From Nageia nagi (Eukaryota > Pinophyta), in the NCBI GenBank assembly GCA_050084985.1, contig JBITNC010000002.1, positions 7,068,001 through 7,132,000 on the forward strand: DNA of 64,000 bases, read 5' to 3'. Positions 37,753 to 47,299 of this stretch are shown piece after piece; position 1 is the first letter of the stretch; each line of letters starts with the position of its first letter. The position numbers and the translations under genes are program-made. The notes beneath the pieces are model-generated. The model did not search any database, was not told the DNA's origin, and saw only the letters and a program-made list of their open reading frames with translations.

Positions 37753-38235
37753 ATATTGGGATAGAGCGTAGAAGAGAGAAGAGAGAGAGTAAGAGAGAGT
37801 TCTCCTCCATATAGATACAAGTGGAGATGAGAACATTTACATATTTGAGAATCTATTTGAGAACTAGTTTGAGACTCACTACATTACCATTTGATAAAAA
37901 ATGGTTTACAATACAATCATTAACCACAACTGGTTTCACTGTACATAGTAGTCGATCAACTTTAAGTTGACATGTGAGTCTCCATGAGCTTGCTTACACA
38001 AGGTGAGTAACCTGCATTTCTGAAGAAGATCCTGCATGTTACAAGCAACTCATGAACAAAATCAGTTAGATACATCATATATTCAAATAAGAGAATCAAA
38101 TAATGCCATCTTATAAATAATTGATCAATGGTGCACTATAAGTCATCACGGAGATGCCAAGCCATCACTCATAGTCACCTGTTGTATATAGACATGTGTT
38201 GATTTTTAATAGAGCATAAAAAATTGTACAATAAG

Positions 38236-38440
38236 TGTCTCATGCAGAGCAAACTTACACGGAGGTATAGAATGTACAAGAAGTTCCTCACACAGAGTGA
38301 ACTTACCATGGAGGTATATCAATTATATGCTTAAAAAATTGTACAACAAGTTTTTCACACACAACAAACTTACCACAGAGGTATAAAATGTACAACAAAT
38401 TTCTCACGTAGAGCAATCTTACCATGGAGGTATATCATAA
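38236..38440. repeat. Degenerate tandem array in element C 3' region
   Basis: Three to four irregular copies of a unit such as ttcctcacacagagtgaact / taccatggaggtat. The array corresponds to the 50-bp array in element B at 46380-46620, so it predates the split of the two lineages. Confidence 0.6.
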
Positions 38441-38501
38441 TCAACACAATATAACAACAAAAAGGCCTCTTAGAGGTGAAGTTGTCATCACTAACAAAAG
38501 T

Positions 38502-39200
38502 TTAAACTTCACTCCCCCTTGAGGGCAACTTCACCAACCTGAGAGAATCCCTAAGCTTGCTGAACTGAGCTTCAGGAAGGGGCTTAGTGAATAAATTAGT
38601 GGAATTTTTAGTAGATGGACAATACTTCAAGTGTATGATGTCATCTGGAACCTTCTCCCTAATAAAATGGGCTTGGATTTCCACATGTTTGGTTCTCTAA
38701 TGGAAGATAGGATTCTTAGCCAAAGAGATAGTCGATTGATTGTCTGAAGAGATAAGAGATGGGCCATTTTGCTCATACCCAATTTCGTTTAGAAGATGCC
38801 TTAGCCAAATAGCATCTTGGGTGATAACAGACATGGCTCAATATTTGGCTTCGATGGTAGAAAGAGTCACAGTAGGCTGCTTCTTGGAAGCCCAAGAGAT
38901 AGCACTTGAACCAATGCTGAACACATATGCAGAGGTTGATTTTCTATCATCTCTATCTCCCACATAATTAGAATCTAAGAACCCAAAGAGAACAATTGAG
39001 GGCACTTTGGAATACTTAAGAGTAAGATCCTTTGTCCCTGCCACATACCTCAAGATTTGCTTAACAGCATTGAGGTGTTCAACATATGTTTTTTGTATGA
39101 ATCGTGCCATCAGATTCACTGCAAAGGCAATATCAAGTCAAGAGATAGTCAGATATAGAAGACTACCAATCAATTGCCTATAAGCTATAGCATCAGCCAA
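38502..39200 (-). pseudogene. Element C RNase H domain, broken
   Basis: The minus strand from 39119 reads MARFIQKTYVEHLNAVKQIL, LFGFLDSNYVGDRDDRKST, WASKKQPTVTLSTIEAKY and then a stop (near 38838). It resumes with a region equivalent to the DN..A..L motif and HVEIQAHFIREKV, KYCPSTKNSTNLFTKPL, the canonical copia C-terminus. At least two in-frame stops. Confidence 0.8.
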
Positions 39201-40094
39201 CTAAGAATCTGAGCTTAGAGATACCACGATTCTAGGAGAAATAGGTATTGCAGCATATTTACACTCCTCCATTCCAAACTTTTGCAAGATGTCTGATATA
39301 TACTTAGATTGACTAAGATAAGTATAATCTTTGTGTTGGTATACTTGCATCCCAAGATAGTAATGCAATAGACCTAAATCAGTCATTTCAAATGTTGCCT
39401 TCAGTTTGGAGATGCACTCTTGGATGATTTCAATATTATTGCCAGTTATGAGAAGATCATCCACATAAAGGAGAATTAAGACCACATCTTTTCCTTGATT
39501 GAGTACATAGAGATCTGAGTTAGAGAAGCACTTGGAAAAACCAATATCTGCAAAGAATCTTGAAATTTTCATGTACCATGCTCTAGATGCTTGCTTAAGT
39601 CCATATGAAGACTTCTTAAGCTTACACACTAAAGACTCTTTACCTTCTGGAATAAATCCTTCTGGTTGATTCATGTAGATTTCTACATCCAAGTCACCAT
39701 TGAGAAATGCACTCTTGACATCAAGTTGAAAAGCTTTCCATCCTTGAGCTACAGAAAGAGCAAGGATTATCATGACAGTAGGCATCTTGGCAATAGGAGC
39801 AAAGGTTTCCTCATAATCAATACCATATTTTTGAGCGAATCCTTTGGCCACTAACCTTGCTTTGTATTTTTCAATTTTTCCATCAGAATTGTACTTAACC
39901 TTGTATATCCATTTATTTCCAATCACATTTTTCTCATTAGGATAAGGAACCAAATCCCAAATTTCATTTTTGATGAGCGCCTCATACTCAACTTTCATAG
40001 CTTCCATCCAACACTCGTGCTTGGAAGCTTCTTTGAAGGTTGATGACTCATTTGTATTATCAATTTTGGCAAATAAAGAGTTATTCAAGGTCAT
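39201..40094 (-). pseudogene. Element C reverse transcriptase (open segment)
   Basis: A 297-codon open stretch holds complete copia reverse-transcriptase motifs: NKWIYKVKYNSDGKIEKYKA, RLVAKGFAQKYGIDYEETFAP, AFQLDVKSAFLNGDL, YGLKQASRAWY, the catalytic box LLYVDDLLITG, and LGMQVYQHKDYTYLSQSKYI. It is followed in frame by a stop at 39201-39203, before RNase H. The polymerase core itself looks undamaged, but the polyprotein is interrupted upstream (stops near 40162 and 40110) and downstream. Confidence 0.88.
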
Positions 40095-40338
40095 ACTCCT
40101 TGTAATTCTCTAAGCTGGAGAATTTTGCTCTTGTGGTGACTTCCCTACATGATCATCCAACTAGTTAGGTGCAGGTGAAGAATCATCTGTATTAGACACC
40201 TCAGCATGAGAGGTCGTATCCTCAGGAAGTTCATTGAGCTTGACATCCCTAGAAATAAAGATGATGTTATGGGATGAGGAGTAGAGCCTGTAACCTCTAT
40301 GCTGATTATCATACCCCATAAAGATGCATTTTTTTTTA

Positions 40339-41139
40339 TCATTTATCTAACTTCTTTCTTTTCTCTGAGGTAATGAAGGCAAATGCATCACAACCGAAGA
40401 CCCTAAAGTGTGAGAGGTTAGGGTTCTTTCCTGTCCATGCTTCATACGGAGTTTTACCTTCAACTACTTTAGTAGGACACCTATTTAGGGTGTGAATAGC
40501 AGTGTGAACGGCTTCACCCCATAAGAAACTAGGAAGGTTACCCAACATTCACCTTGCCATTTCCATAATGGTTCGATTCTTCCTTTCAGCAACTCCATTT
40601 TGCTAAGGGGTGTAAGGGATTGTGAATTGCCGCTTGATCCCATGTTTAACATAATAGTCATTAAACTCATTACTATTATACTCACCCCCATTATCAAATC
40701 TCAGCATCTTGATCTTAAAATCAGTTTGATTTTCAACAAGAGCCTTGAAGTCTTTAAACCTGTCAAAAGTTTGATCCTTATGCTCAAGTAGATAACCAAA
40801 TGTCATCCTACTGAAGTCATCAATGAAGGTCAGAACATAAGAAGCTCCCCCTAGAGACTTAGTCTGAAATGGACCCATCAAATCTGAATGCACAAGCTGA
40901 AGAGGACGAGTAGCCTGAGTTGCCTTATCTTTTTCAAACTTTTGCCTATTCATCTTTCCTAGAATGCACCTTTCACAGAGACCAATTATGGGTGAAATAT
41001 TAGGTAAACCTTCCACAAGTTCTTGAGTTTTCATATCTTGAATACTCTTGTGGTTAAGGTGCCCTAATCGTTGATGCCAAAGATTACCCTTTGAACAAAC
41101 ATTTGCAGCAAGACAAATCTTTGAAGGAACTTGATCCAT
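40339..41139 (-). pseudogene. Element C integrase, broken
   Basis: The minus strand shows the zinc-binding HHCC part (LWHQRLGHLNHKSI then CERCILGKMNRQKF), then the core with LVHSDLMGPF (first catalytic Asp), TFIDDFSRMTFGYLL and RFDNGGEYNSNEF (Asp and region of the second acidic residue). In-frame stops lie at 40603-40605 (within the usual TPQQNGVAERKN motif) and 40549-40551. The rest (AVHTAIHTLNRCPTK, TPYEAWTGKNPN, FRVFGCDAFAF) follows. A run of A near 40330-40338 appears to shift the frame. Upstream it is separated from gag by a single in-frame TGA. Confidence 0.85.
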
Positions 41140-41163
41140 AATATAAAGGTCATCCTTTATTGA

Positions 41164-42420
41164 TCATTTCATGAAGGTGGCAAGTCCTTTCTTAACACAC
41201 CAGTAGTGTGAGGTAAACTCAAATGAGTAACCTTTCCTTATAATCTGAATTAGGGAGATAAGATTCATCCGTAGTTTAGGCACGTAAAAGACATTATCAA
41301 GAGTCTTTCCATGAATCTTCACACTCCCTATTCCTTGAACATCAAGGATTGTATTATCACCTATCACAACTGCATCCTTCTTGTACTTATGAAAGTTTTC
41401 AAACTTATCCTTTTCATAACACATGTGATTAGTGCATCCTGAATCAACAATCCAATCACTTGAAATAGTTTGAGTCATTGAGTAGTAGGCAACAGTAGCA
41501 GTATGCTTGTTCTTCTTTCTAGTATTGAAATTTCTCATATTTGCATTTCCCTTGCCTTTTTGAGCAAATTTCTTTTTACGACAATCATACTCTTTGTGCC
41601 CAAAGATGCCACAAAAGTTACAATATCCATCAAACTTTTCCTGAGGTGTTGGATTGCTTGATCCAGCTTTGTCATTCCTTTGCCTGAAGTTGCCATTATT
41701 GTTGCCCTTTTTCTCATACTTCCTAAAGGTAGATGAGGACTTGTTATCTTTGAATTTATAATGTTTGAACTTTTTCTTGAAAGGAGTTTTGGTTGCTCCT
41801 AGAGCAATGCTATTGTCCTTTGGAGAAAGGTTCAACATTTTCTTGTTCAAAGTTTCCTCATGCTTCAGAAGGAGTCTAGAAAGGTTATCAAGAGAGATGA
41901 CATCTTCTTCATCATCGAGCCTAGTCTCCATAACTGTGACAAAGTTACTGAATTTTGTAGAAAGGCTTTGAAGAATGATGAAGACCATGAACTCATCATT
42001 GATCCAGTTGCACCCACAGCTAACCAGTTGTGTCCTGAGGTCAATGATTTTGTTCAAGTAGATAGAAGCACTTTCATCTTCACCTTGACGATATTGCAAC
42101 AACTTTTGTAAAATGGTGAACCTCCTTGAAAATTTTGACCCAAGGTAAATTTTCTTCAGCCTATCCCAAGCTTCCTTTGCTGATGTTGAAGAAGAGATCA
42201 TGAGAAGAATGTCATCTAAAACTGCACGATAAATCATTGAAGTTGCTAACTCATTCTTTGAGTTGTATACTTCAAGAGCCTTCTCATCGGTAGGAGCAAC
42301 CAAGTCTTCATTAACTGTCTGCCATAGCTTCCTTACTTGTAACTCAGCTTTCATACGAGGTTCCCATATTCCAAAGTTGGAACCGTCGAGTATATGCTTG
42401 GGTATGAAGGTTTCAACCAT
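41164..42420 (-). pseudogene. Element C gag-protease
   Basis: An open frame from the probable start MVETFIPKHILDGSNFGIWE at 42420 down to a TGA at 41164-41166. Gag motifs include AKEAWDRLKKIYLGS and LLQYRQGEDESASIYLNKI. The zinc knuckle is CNFCGIFGHKEYDC (CX2CX4HX4C). The retropepsin active site follows as DWIVDSGCTNHM, with the downstream GIGSVKIHGKTLDNVFYVPKL-type body. In frame, the TGA cuts it from the integrase. Upstream codons back to 42489 lack gag similarity, so I prefer the later start. Confidence 0.85.
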
Positions 42421-43680
42421 TGCTACACAAAATAAATATACAATAAGAATGAAAATTTTTACAATTTTCCATCTATACATATAAAACATCTAATAAGCAA
42501 ACATGTCCCACATGTGCAAACTTATAAACCATGATCCGTAGAAGGATAAAGTTGAGGTGGTTTTCTTGTATAGAATTAGGCCTTCACCTGGATGCCCGTA
42601 AGGTGGAGCCCAGGTACTACCAGTCCTCAACTAGTTCACCTTGGTTAGTAATATACTCTCACAAAGAGAAGTACTAACTATTTTCCAAGGATCCAACGTA
42701 TCTTGGACCGACCATTTTAATTATCTTTTTAAGGTTTTCAATTTTCTTCCTAGGTTATCAGGATAATCCCTGAATGGACGTGCAGACATGTGGTATCACT
42801 ACACACATGCTTGTCCACCTAATAGAGTTATGTCCAATCCAACAGAGGTCTTAGGGGCAATTAAGATGGACTTACCACCACTTGGTTCTTCGGACTAAAA
42901 AGGCTCTAGTCTGCCCTATCCTCACCTCATGGCTCCCCAAACAAGTCATATTATGGAAGAATATGTGCGGATGTGTTCATTTTAGGGGTTACTTTCAATA
43001 TTTTGCGTATTGCAAGTATAAAACAATTGTGCAAAAATATAGAGTAAAGTAACAATACATCATCCACACGAACTTGAAACTTTAAGAGTCCAATGGGTTT
43101 TGTACTAACCCCTAAAGGAATTTTTACATTTTGCATACTTTTACTCAAGTTCAAAAATTCATTTAAACACTTTAATGAATTTTTTTAAAAAAGGCTAAGT
43201 CCTACTTAGCATTAATCCATAACTTAAACATGCATTATTCCATGACTTAAAATTAAGTAATAAACATGCATCATGCATTATTTAACTTAAAATTTTAAGT
43301 ACTAAGCATGCTTGATTTCTAATAAGGTTAAGAAGCATGCATTATAAATTTAGCATGCAAGATCCAGCTAGATAAAGATTTAAGTAAAAAATTATACAAA
43401 TTCCCCCTTTTTTACTTAAAGTGCTAAAACTGGGATGTTAAAAATTTTTGTTTAAGTATGGTGCCTCCCCCCTTTTCACTTAATATGTTATCCCTATAAA
43501 GGTGGTCTTTGAAGTATGCATTTTAAGTAAATATTGCTATTGTTTACTTAAAAATAGCATAGGTTTTTAGGAAAAATCCCTTAAATGTTTAATGTAGACT
43601 TAGACATAAAAAATCAAATCCCTTTGTAGTTGGTAAAAAAAATTAAAGACTTAACAACTTATGGTTGAAAAATATGGAAA
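42421..43680 (-). other. Element C 5' leader, part shared with element B
   Basis: Untranslated region between gag and the captured block. 42530-42960 aligns with element B at 50280-50700 (ctaggttatcaggataatcc, actacacacatgcttgtcca, ctcacctcatggct), so it is an old, conserved part of the leader. The remainder to 43680 is AT-rich with runs of attaag type. No coding sequence is apparent. Confidence 0.65.
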
Positions 43681-43900
43681 GGTGGCCATGTTTAAGCCAC
43701 GTGGAGGTTGAGAGGCTGGGCAGAGGTGGCAAGGGAGACCAAAGTGTGTAGAAGGGCGGTGAAGGTGGCAGGAGGAGGCCATGGAGGGCGGTGGAGGCAG
43801 TGAGTCGTATGGGGTAGCCAGACAGTTGTTGACCATCCCAGTCATGAAGAGGCGAGGGAGGAGAAGAGGATAAAAGTCAAAATAAGAAAAAAAATGTGTT
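43681..43900 (-). other. GC-rich block beside the captured gene fragments
   Basis: Strikingly less AT-rich than its surroundings and absent from element B. The minus strand can be read as a Pro/His/Cys-rich frame with no recognisable family. It may be a third captured piece or low-complexity DNA. I do not assign a function. Confidence 0.35.
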
Positions 43901-43908
43901 TCTTCCAC

Positions 43909-44371
43909 CTGTGCTATTTGATGTGAAACATTCAAGCAACAAGAAAAGATCTCTATCAGAATCTGAGTGTTGTTGTCACTTAGCAATCAGTGGTGGCATC
44001 AAAATCTCAAGATATTTAGCCTGATAGAGCTCTCCACCAATAGCATCTGCAAGTGTACCTATTGCATCATAGATAATACAGAGATTATGCCTCTGATATT
44101 TAGCAAAGCCACACAAAAGATGTTGTAGAAGAAGCTCCATATGTGGTGCCAACTCTCCTGCAGCCTCCTCTTCAAGGGTTGCAAAGGTAGAGCAAGCAGC
44201 CTCCGGAACTCGCTTATTACTATCTAAAATTCATCTGAGAAGACCCCTAAGCACCTTATCAAATTGTTCATGTCCTTCTGGGTGGCCTGCAGCCTGAATA
44301 ATCCATTTACTATACTGAGAAAGCATCCAACAAGTTATGCTTTGCACTAGTGGGTACTTATCATCTAGCTT
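43909..44371 (-). pseudogene. Captured transportin-1 (karyopherin beta-2) fragment in element C
   Basis: The minus strand reads [34 protein letters not shown], then after a stop [56 protein letters not shown] and YLEILMPPL, ending with DRDLFLLLECFTS-like sequence. This matches the middle HEAT repeats of plant transportin-1, a nuclear import receptor, over about 150 codons. Damage: CGA/AGA to TGA after GLLR, TGG to TGA after PPLIAK, and a one-base insertion near 43920. It stops at a CAG/GT that could be an exon end. It has the same orientation as element C. I recognised the family from memory; the identity is unmeasured. Confidence 0.8.
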
Positions 44372-44630
44372 TGCAACATATCCATTTTGTGCATATCCAG
44401 AGATCAGTGCATTGAACAAGACTGTAGCGAGATGAGGCAAAAAAAATTTGCAGGCCCTTTCAAGGTTCCATTTTGTGGATATCTTGTGATCATTACAATC
44501 CATGAAACTCGGTCTGTATCATGCATTGTGTCAAACAAGTCGCGTGCCTTCCCTGGGCTTCCATTTTGCATGCAGGTTGGCGAAGCATTTTGTCAAACAG
44601 TTCACGCACCTTCGCATTGTTACGTGACCC
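44372..44630 (-). pseudogene. Captured pentatricopeptide-repeat (PPR) gene fragment in element C
   Basis: The minus strand contains PPR-like repeats: VRELFDKMLRQ, then (another frame) [20 protein letters not shown] with [10 protein letters not shown], then [15 protein letters not shown]. The VSW..MI..Y.QNG pattern is diagnostic of plant organellar RNA-binding PPR proteins of the PLS class. Frame shifts separate the repeats. It joins directly to the transportin fragment at GYV/AKLDDK, so two unrelated host genes are fused inside the leader of a copia element. Confidence 0.7.
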
Positions 44631-44639
44631 CCCCTTTAA

Positions 44640-45395
44640 ATTTTTATATATAATAATTTTTTATATATATAAATGGTGATTACTATATGTTTTTATTTAT
44701 TTATAAATTGATAATGTTAAAAAATCCTTATTTGATTTTTTTTAAATACGTTTCCCTTTTTTTAAATTATGAAATAGCTATGATGAGAGAGGTAATTAAA
44801 AAAAAATAATTGTAAAATCATTTTGTATGGCTCTCATCATATAGATATTAAAGAAAATACACCCTTTTTAATAAATGGCTTACAATTTGTTATTTCTATA
44901 TACTAACCTCTTAAATTATCAACATGTGTACTAGAGGATAGTAGGAAAAAAATGACCCATATTTTGCAAATAACAAAAAGTTAACATATAGTTCAAAATG
45001 GGTTAGTGTCATAAGAACAAATCAAGTTTAACTATAACATATTATTGCCATTTTGATCATATAAAGACCTCTTAATACCAAAGGAATAAAAGGTATGTGA
45101 AAGAAAAAATAATAGCAATATTGCAACTAATAAAAAATGTTAGTATACAAATTGCAAATTTTGCATAATGTATTATTGCCCAATCACTTAACATAAAATA
45201 TTGTTAGTAGAACAAATAACATGAGCAATAATATGTTATGTTATTGAGGCAATATTTGCTAAGAGTTGAACTAACATAACCATAAAAGAATGTTAGTATC
45301 AAAATGAAATAATCCATAAGATAACCAAAGGAGGAGGAAATTTATACCTTGTCTTGGAATTTACCTCACCAAGACCTTAAAATTGAAGGAATAAG
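44640..45395 (-). other. Element C leader near the 5' LTR, AT-rich
   Basis: Very AT-rich non-coding sequence between the captured block and the 21-bp repeats. Similar in character to element B at 52140-52900. No genes recognised. Confidence 0.5.
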
Positions 45396-45494
45396 TGCTT
45401 CCACACCAAGAAGAAGAGCTTCCACACCAAGAAGAAGAGCTTCCACACCAAGAAGAAGAGTTTCCACGCCAAGAAGAAGAGCTTCCACACCAAG
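45396..45494. repeat. 21-bp tandem repeats next to the primer-binding site of C
   Basis: Four full copies and one partial copy of agcttccacaccaagaagaa + g (units at 45396, 45417, 45438, 45459, partial at 45480). The last one runs straight into the primer-binding site. Unit 4 has two substitutions (agtttccacgcc). Element B lacks the array. Confidence 0.9.
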
Positions 45495-45505
45495 CTCTGA
45501 TACCA
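45494..45505 (-). other. Element C primer-binding site
   Basis: The minus strand reads TGGTATCAGAGC, the complement of the initiator tRNA-Met 3' end, two bases inside the 5' LTR. Confidence 0.9.
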
Positions 45506-45507
45506 AT

Positions 45508-45967
45508 TGAAGGATTTAGACCTACTCTAATCCTCAAGGTCCAAGACTAGGAAACTCAATCATACATAAGATAACACAAATATAATGTGGTTCCTCCCTC
45601 CTTGGGAGTACATCCACAACTAGTTCTCAATTCTCAATCTATGCACCTCTTACAACAATTCTCTTCCTCTCCTACACAACTTAGTAGAGTAATCTTACTC
45701 CAAAAACTTAGTTATGTTACAAGAGGAGAGGCCCTCTATTTATAGCTTGAGAGCACCTCCCTAACCTCCCTTTAACCCAAGGGTAAGGTTAGGGTTACAA
45801 TAAATGTATCACCTAACTTTAACCTACCAACTAACCACATGGTAAAGTCAAAGTCTACATAATAAAGAATTCAATTAATCCCTTAAGGTATCTACATATC
45901 CTTTAAGTGATTAATTAAATTTACAAGGAGTTTAGATATTCACAACATTTCATTACAAATTCTAACA
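45508..45967 (-). repeat. Element C 5' LTR
   Basis: Partner of 37278-37737, same length. TSD gaagt follows at 45968-45972, where element B resumes. Confidence 0.93.
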
Positions 45968-46379
45968 GAAGTAAGTAACTTACACTATCAAGAAGAAACC
46001 TATAAGCTACAAGTAGCTCATAAACAAGATCAATTATATGCATCATATAAACATTCATATCAACATAGTATTAATGAACTAAGTAATGCCATCCATAAAC
46101 TGATCAATGGTTCACTATAATTTATCTCAAAGATACCAAGCTAACACTTATAGTCACCTGTTGTATATAAAACATGTGTTGATTAAAATCCAAAAAATAA
46201 AGCATAAGCACATACAAGTTCCTCACATATGGATAACCAAATAGTGCAAAAATGCATATACTGATTCCTCTCATAGTGATAATTGAAATAATACATATGG
46301 TTTCTCACATATGGATAATCAAATAGTGCCAAAATGCACATAATGATGCTATCAAAAACCAATTTGTACCATTGAGTTC

Positions 46380-46620
46380 CTCACACTAAGCGAATTGACC
46401 ATGAAAGTGTACATAATATGCTCAACATAGTTCCTCACATAGAGTGAACTAACCATGAAGGTAATAAATTTGTACAATAGTCCCTTGCATAGAGTGAACT
46501 AACCATGAAGGTAATAAATTGGTACAATAGTTCCTCACACAAAGTGAACTAACCATGAAGGTAATAAATTTGTATAGTAGTTCCTCACACAGAGCAAACT
46601 AACCATGAAGGTGTACATAA
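46380..46620. repeat. 50-bp tandem array in element B
   Basis: At least four copies with period 50. The marker agagtgaactaaccatgaag recurs at 46441, 46491, 46541 and 46591 with small changes. A looser upstream part with gttcctcacatatggataa extends it to about 46200. It lies at the 3' side of the element and is homologous to the array in C at 38236-38440. Confidence 0.8.
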
Positions 46621-47299
46621 AAATCTACATTTTATAGCAAAAAATCCTCCTAGGGACAAAGATGTCATCATAAACATGAATTCAACACAAGAATTCAAAC
46701 TTCACTCCCCCTTGAGGACAACTTCACTAACCGTAAGAAACTTTTAAAGTGTGCACAACATAGTTTATGAAGTGGTGTAGTGAATAAATCAAAAGAGATA
46801 AAGTTAGATGAATAGAGCTACAGTTGTTTCATTAAGAACTTTATACTATAATGTGCTTGGATTTGGGTTGCACTATAAGTCATCACAAATATGCTAAGGT
46901 AATACTTATAGTCAACCATTCAAAAAGAATTCAAGAAAAATTCAAAGGTGTGCTTGAATTTGTGGTGCCCTATAAGTCATCACAGATATGCAAAGCCAAT
47001 ACTTACAGTCAACCATACAAGAATTCAAAAAATATGCTTGGATTTACTATGCACTATAAATAATAACTTATAGTATGAGCCACATTTATTAAAAAATAGA
47101 GAGTTTATTCATACACCTTTATTTAAAAAGGAAGTAGTTACATTATAAAATATGCTTGGGTTTTGAATACGAGTCATCAATAATGCCCTCATACATATTA
47201 TAATAGCAAATAAAGAATTCAACCAATACTCCCCCTTGAGGGAGACTTCACCAACCTAACTTCAAAAAGGGGCTTGGTGAATAAAGGATGCTTGGATGT

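Larger units (their letters stand above)
37278..45967 (-). mobile_element. Element C: full-length Ty1/copia retrotransposon with captured gene fragments
   Basis: Two 460-bp LTRs (37278-37737 and 45508-45967) begin TG and end CA. Matching TSDs gaagt lie at 37273-37277 and 45968-45972. The primer-binding site is 45494-45505 and the polypurine tract AAGGGGGAG abuts the 3' LTR. I count 7 differences between the LTRs (about 1.5%), so C is the youngest element that can be dated here. The minus-strand order is leader, gag-protease, integrase, reverse transcriptase, RNase H, the copia order. Several in-frame stops and one frameshift disable it. The 3-kb leader contains host-gene fragments. C is inserted in its relative B. 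Confidence 0.93.

Noticed and set aside
43651-43986. 111-codon minus-strand open frame in element C leader
   Set aside because: It runs across the GC-rich block and into the transportin fragment in the wrong frame, so it is not a gene by itself.
45396-46620. Regular short repeats that could suggest a CRISPR array
   Set aside because: The 21-bp and 50-bp units are contiguous tandem repeats without unique spacers, inside plant retrotransposons.
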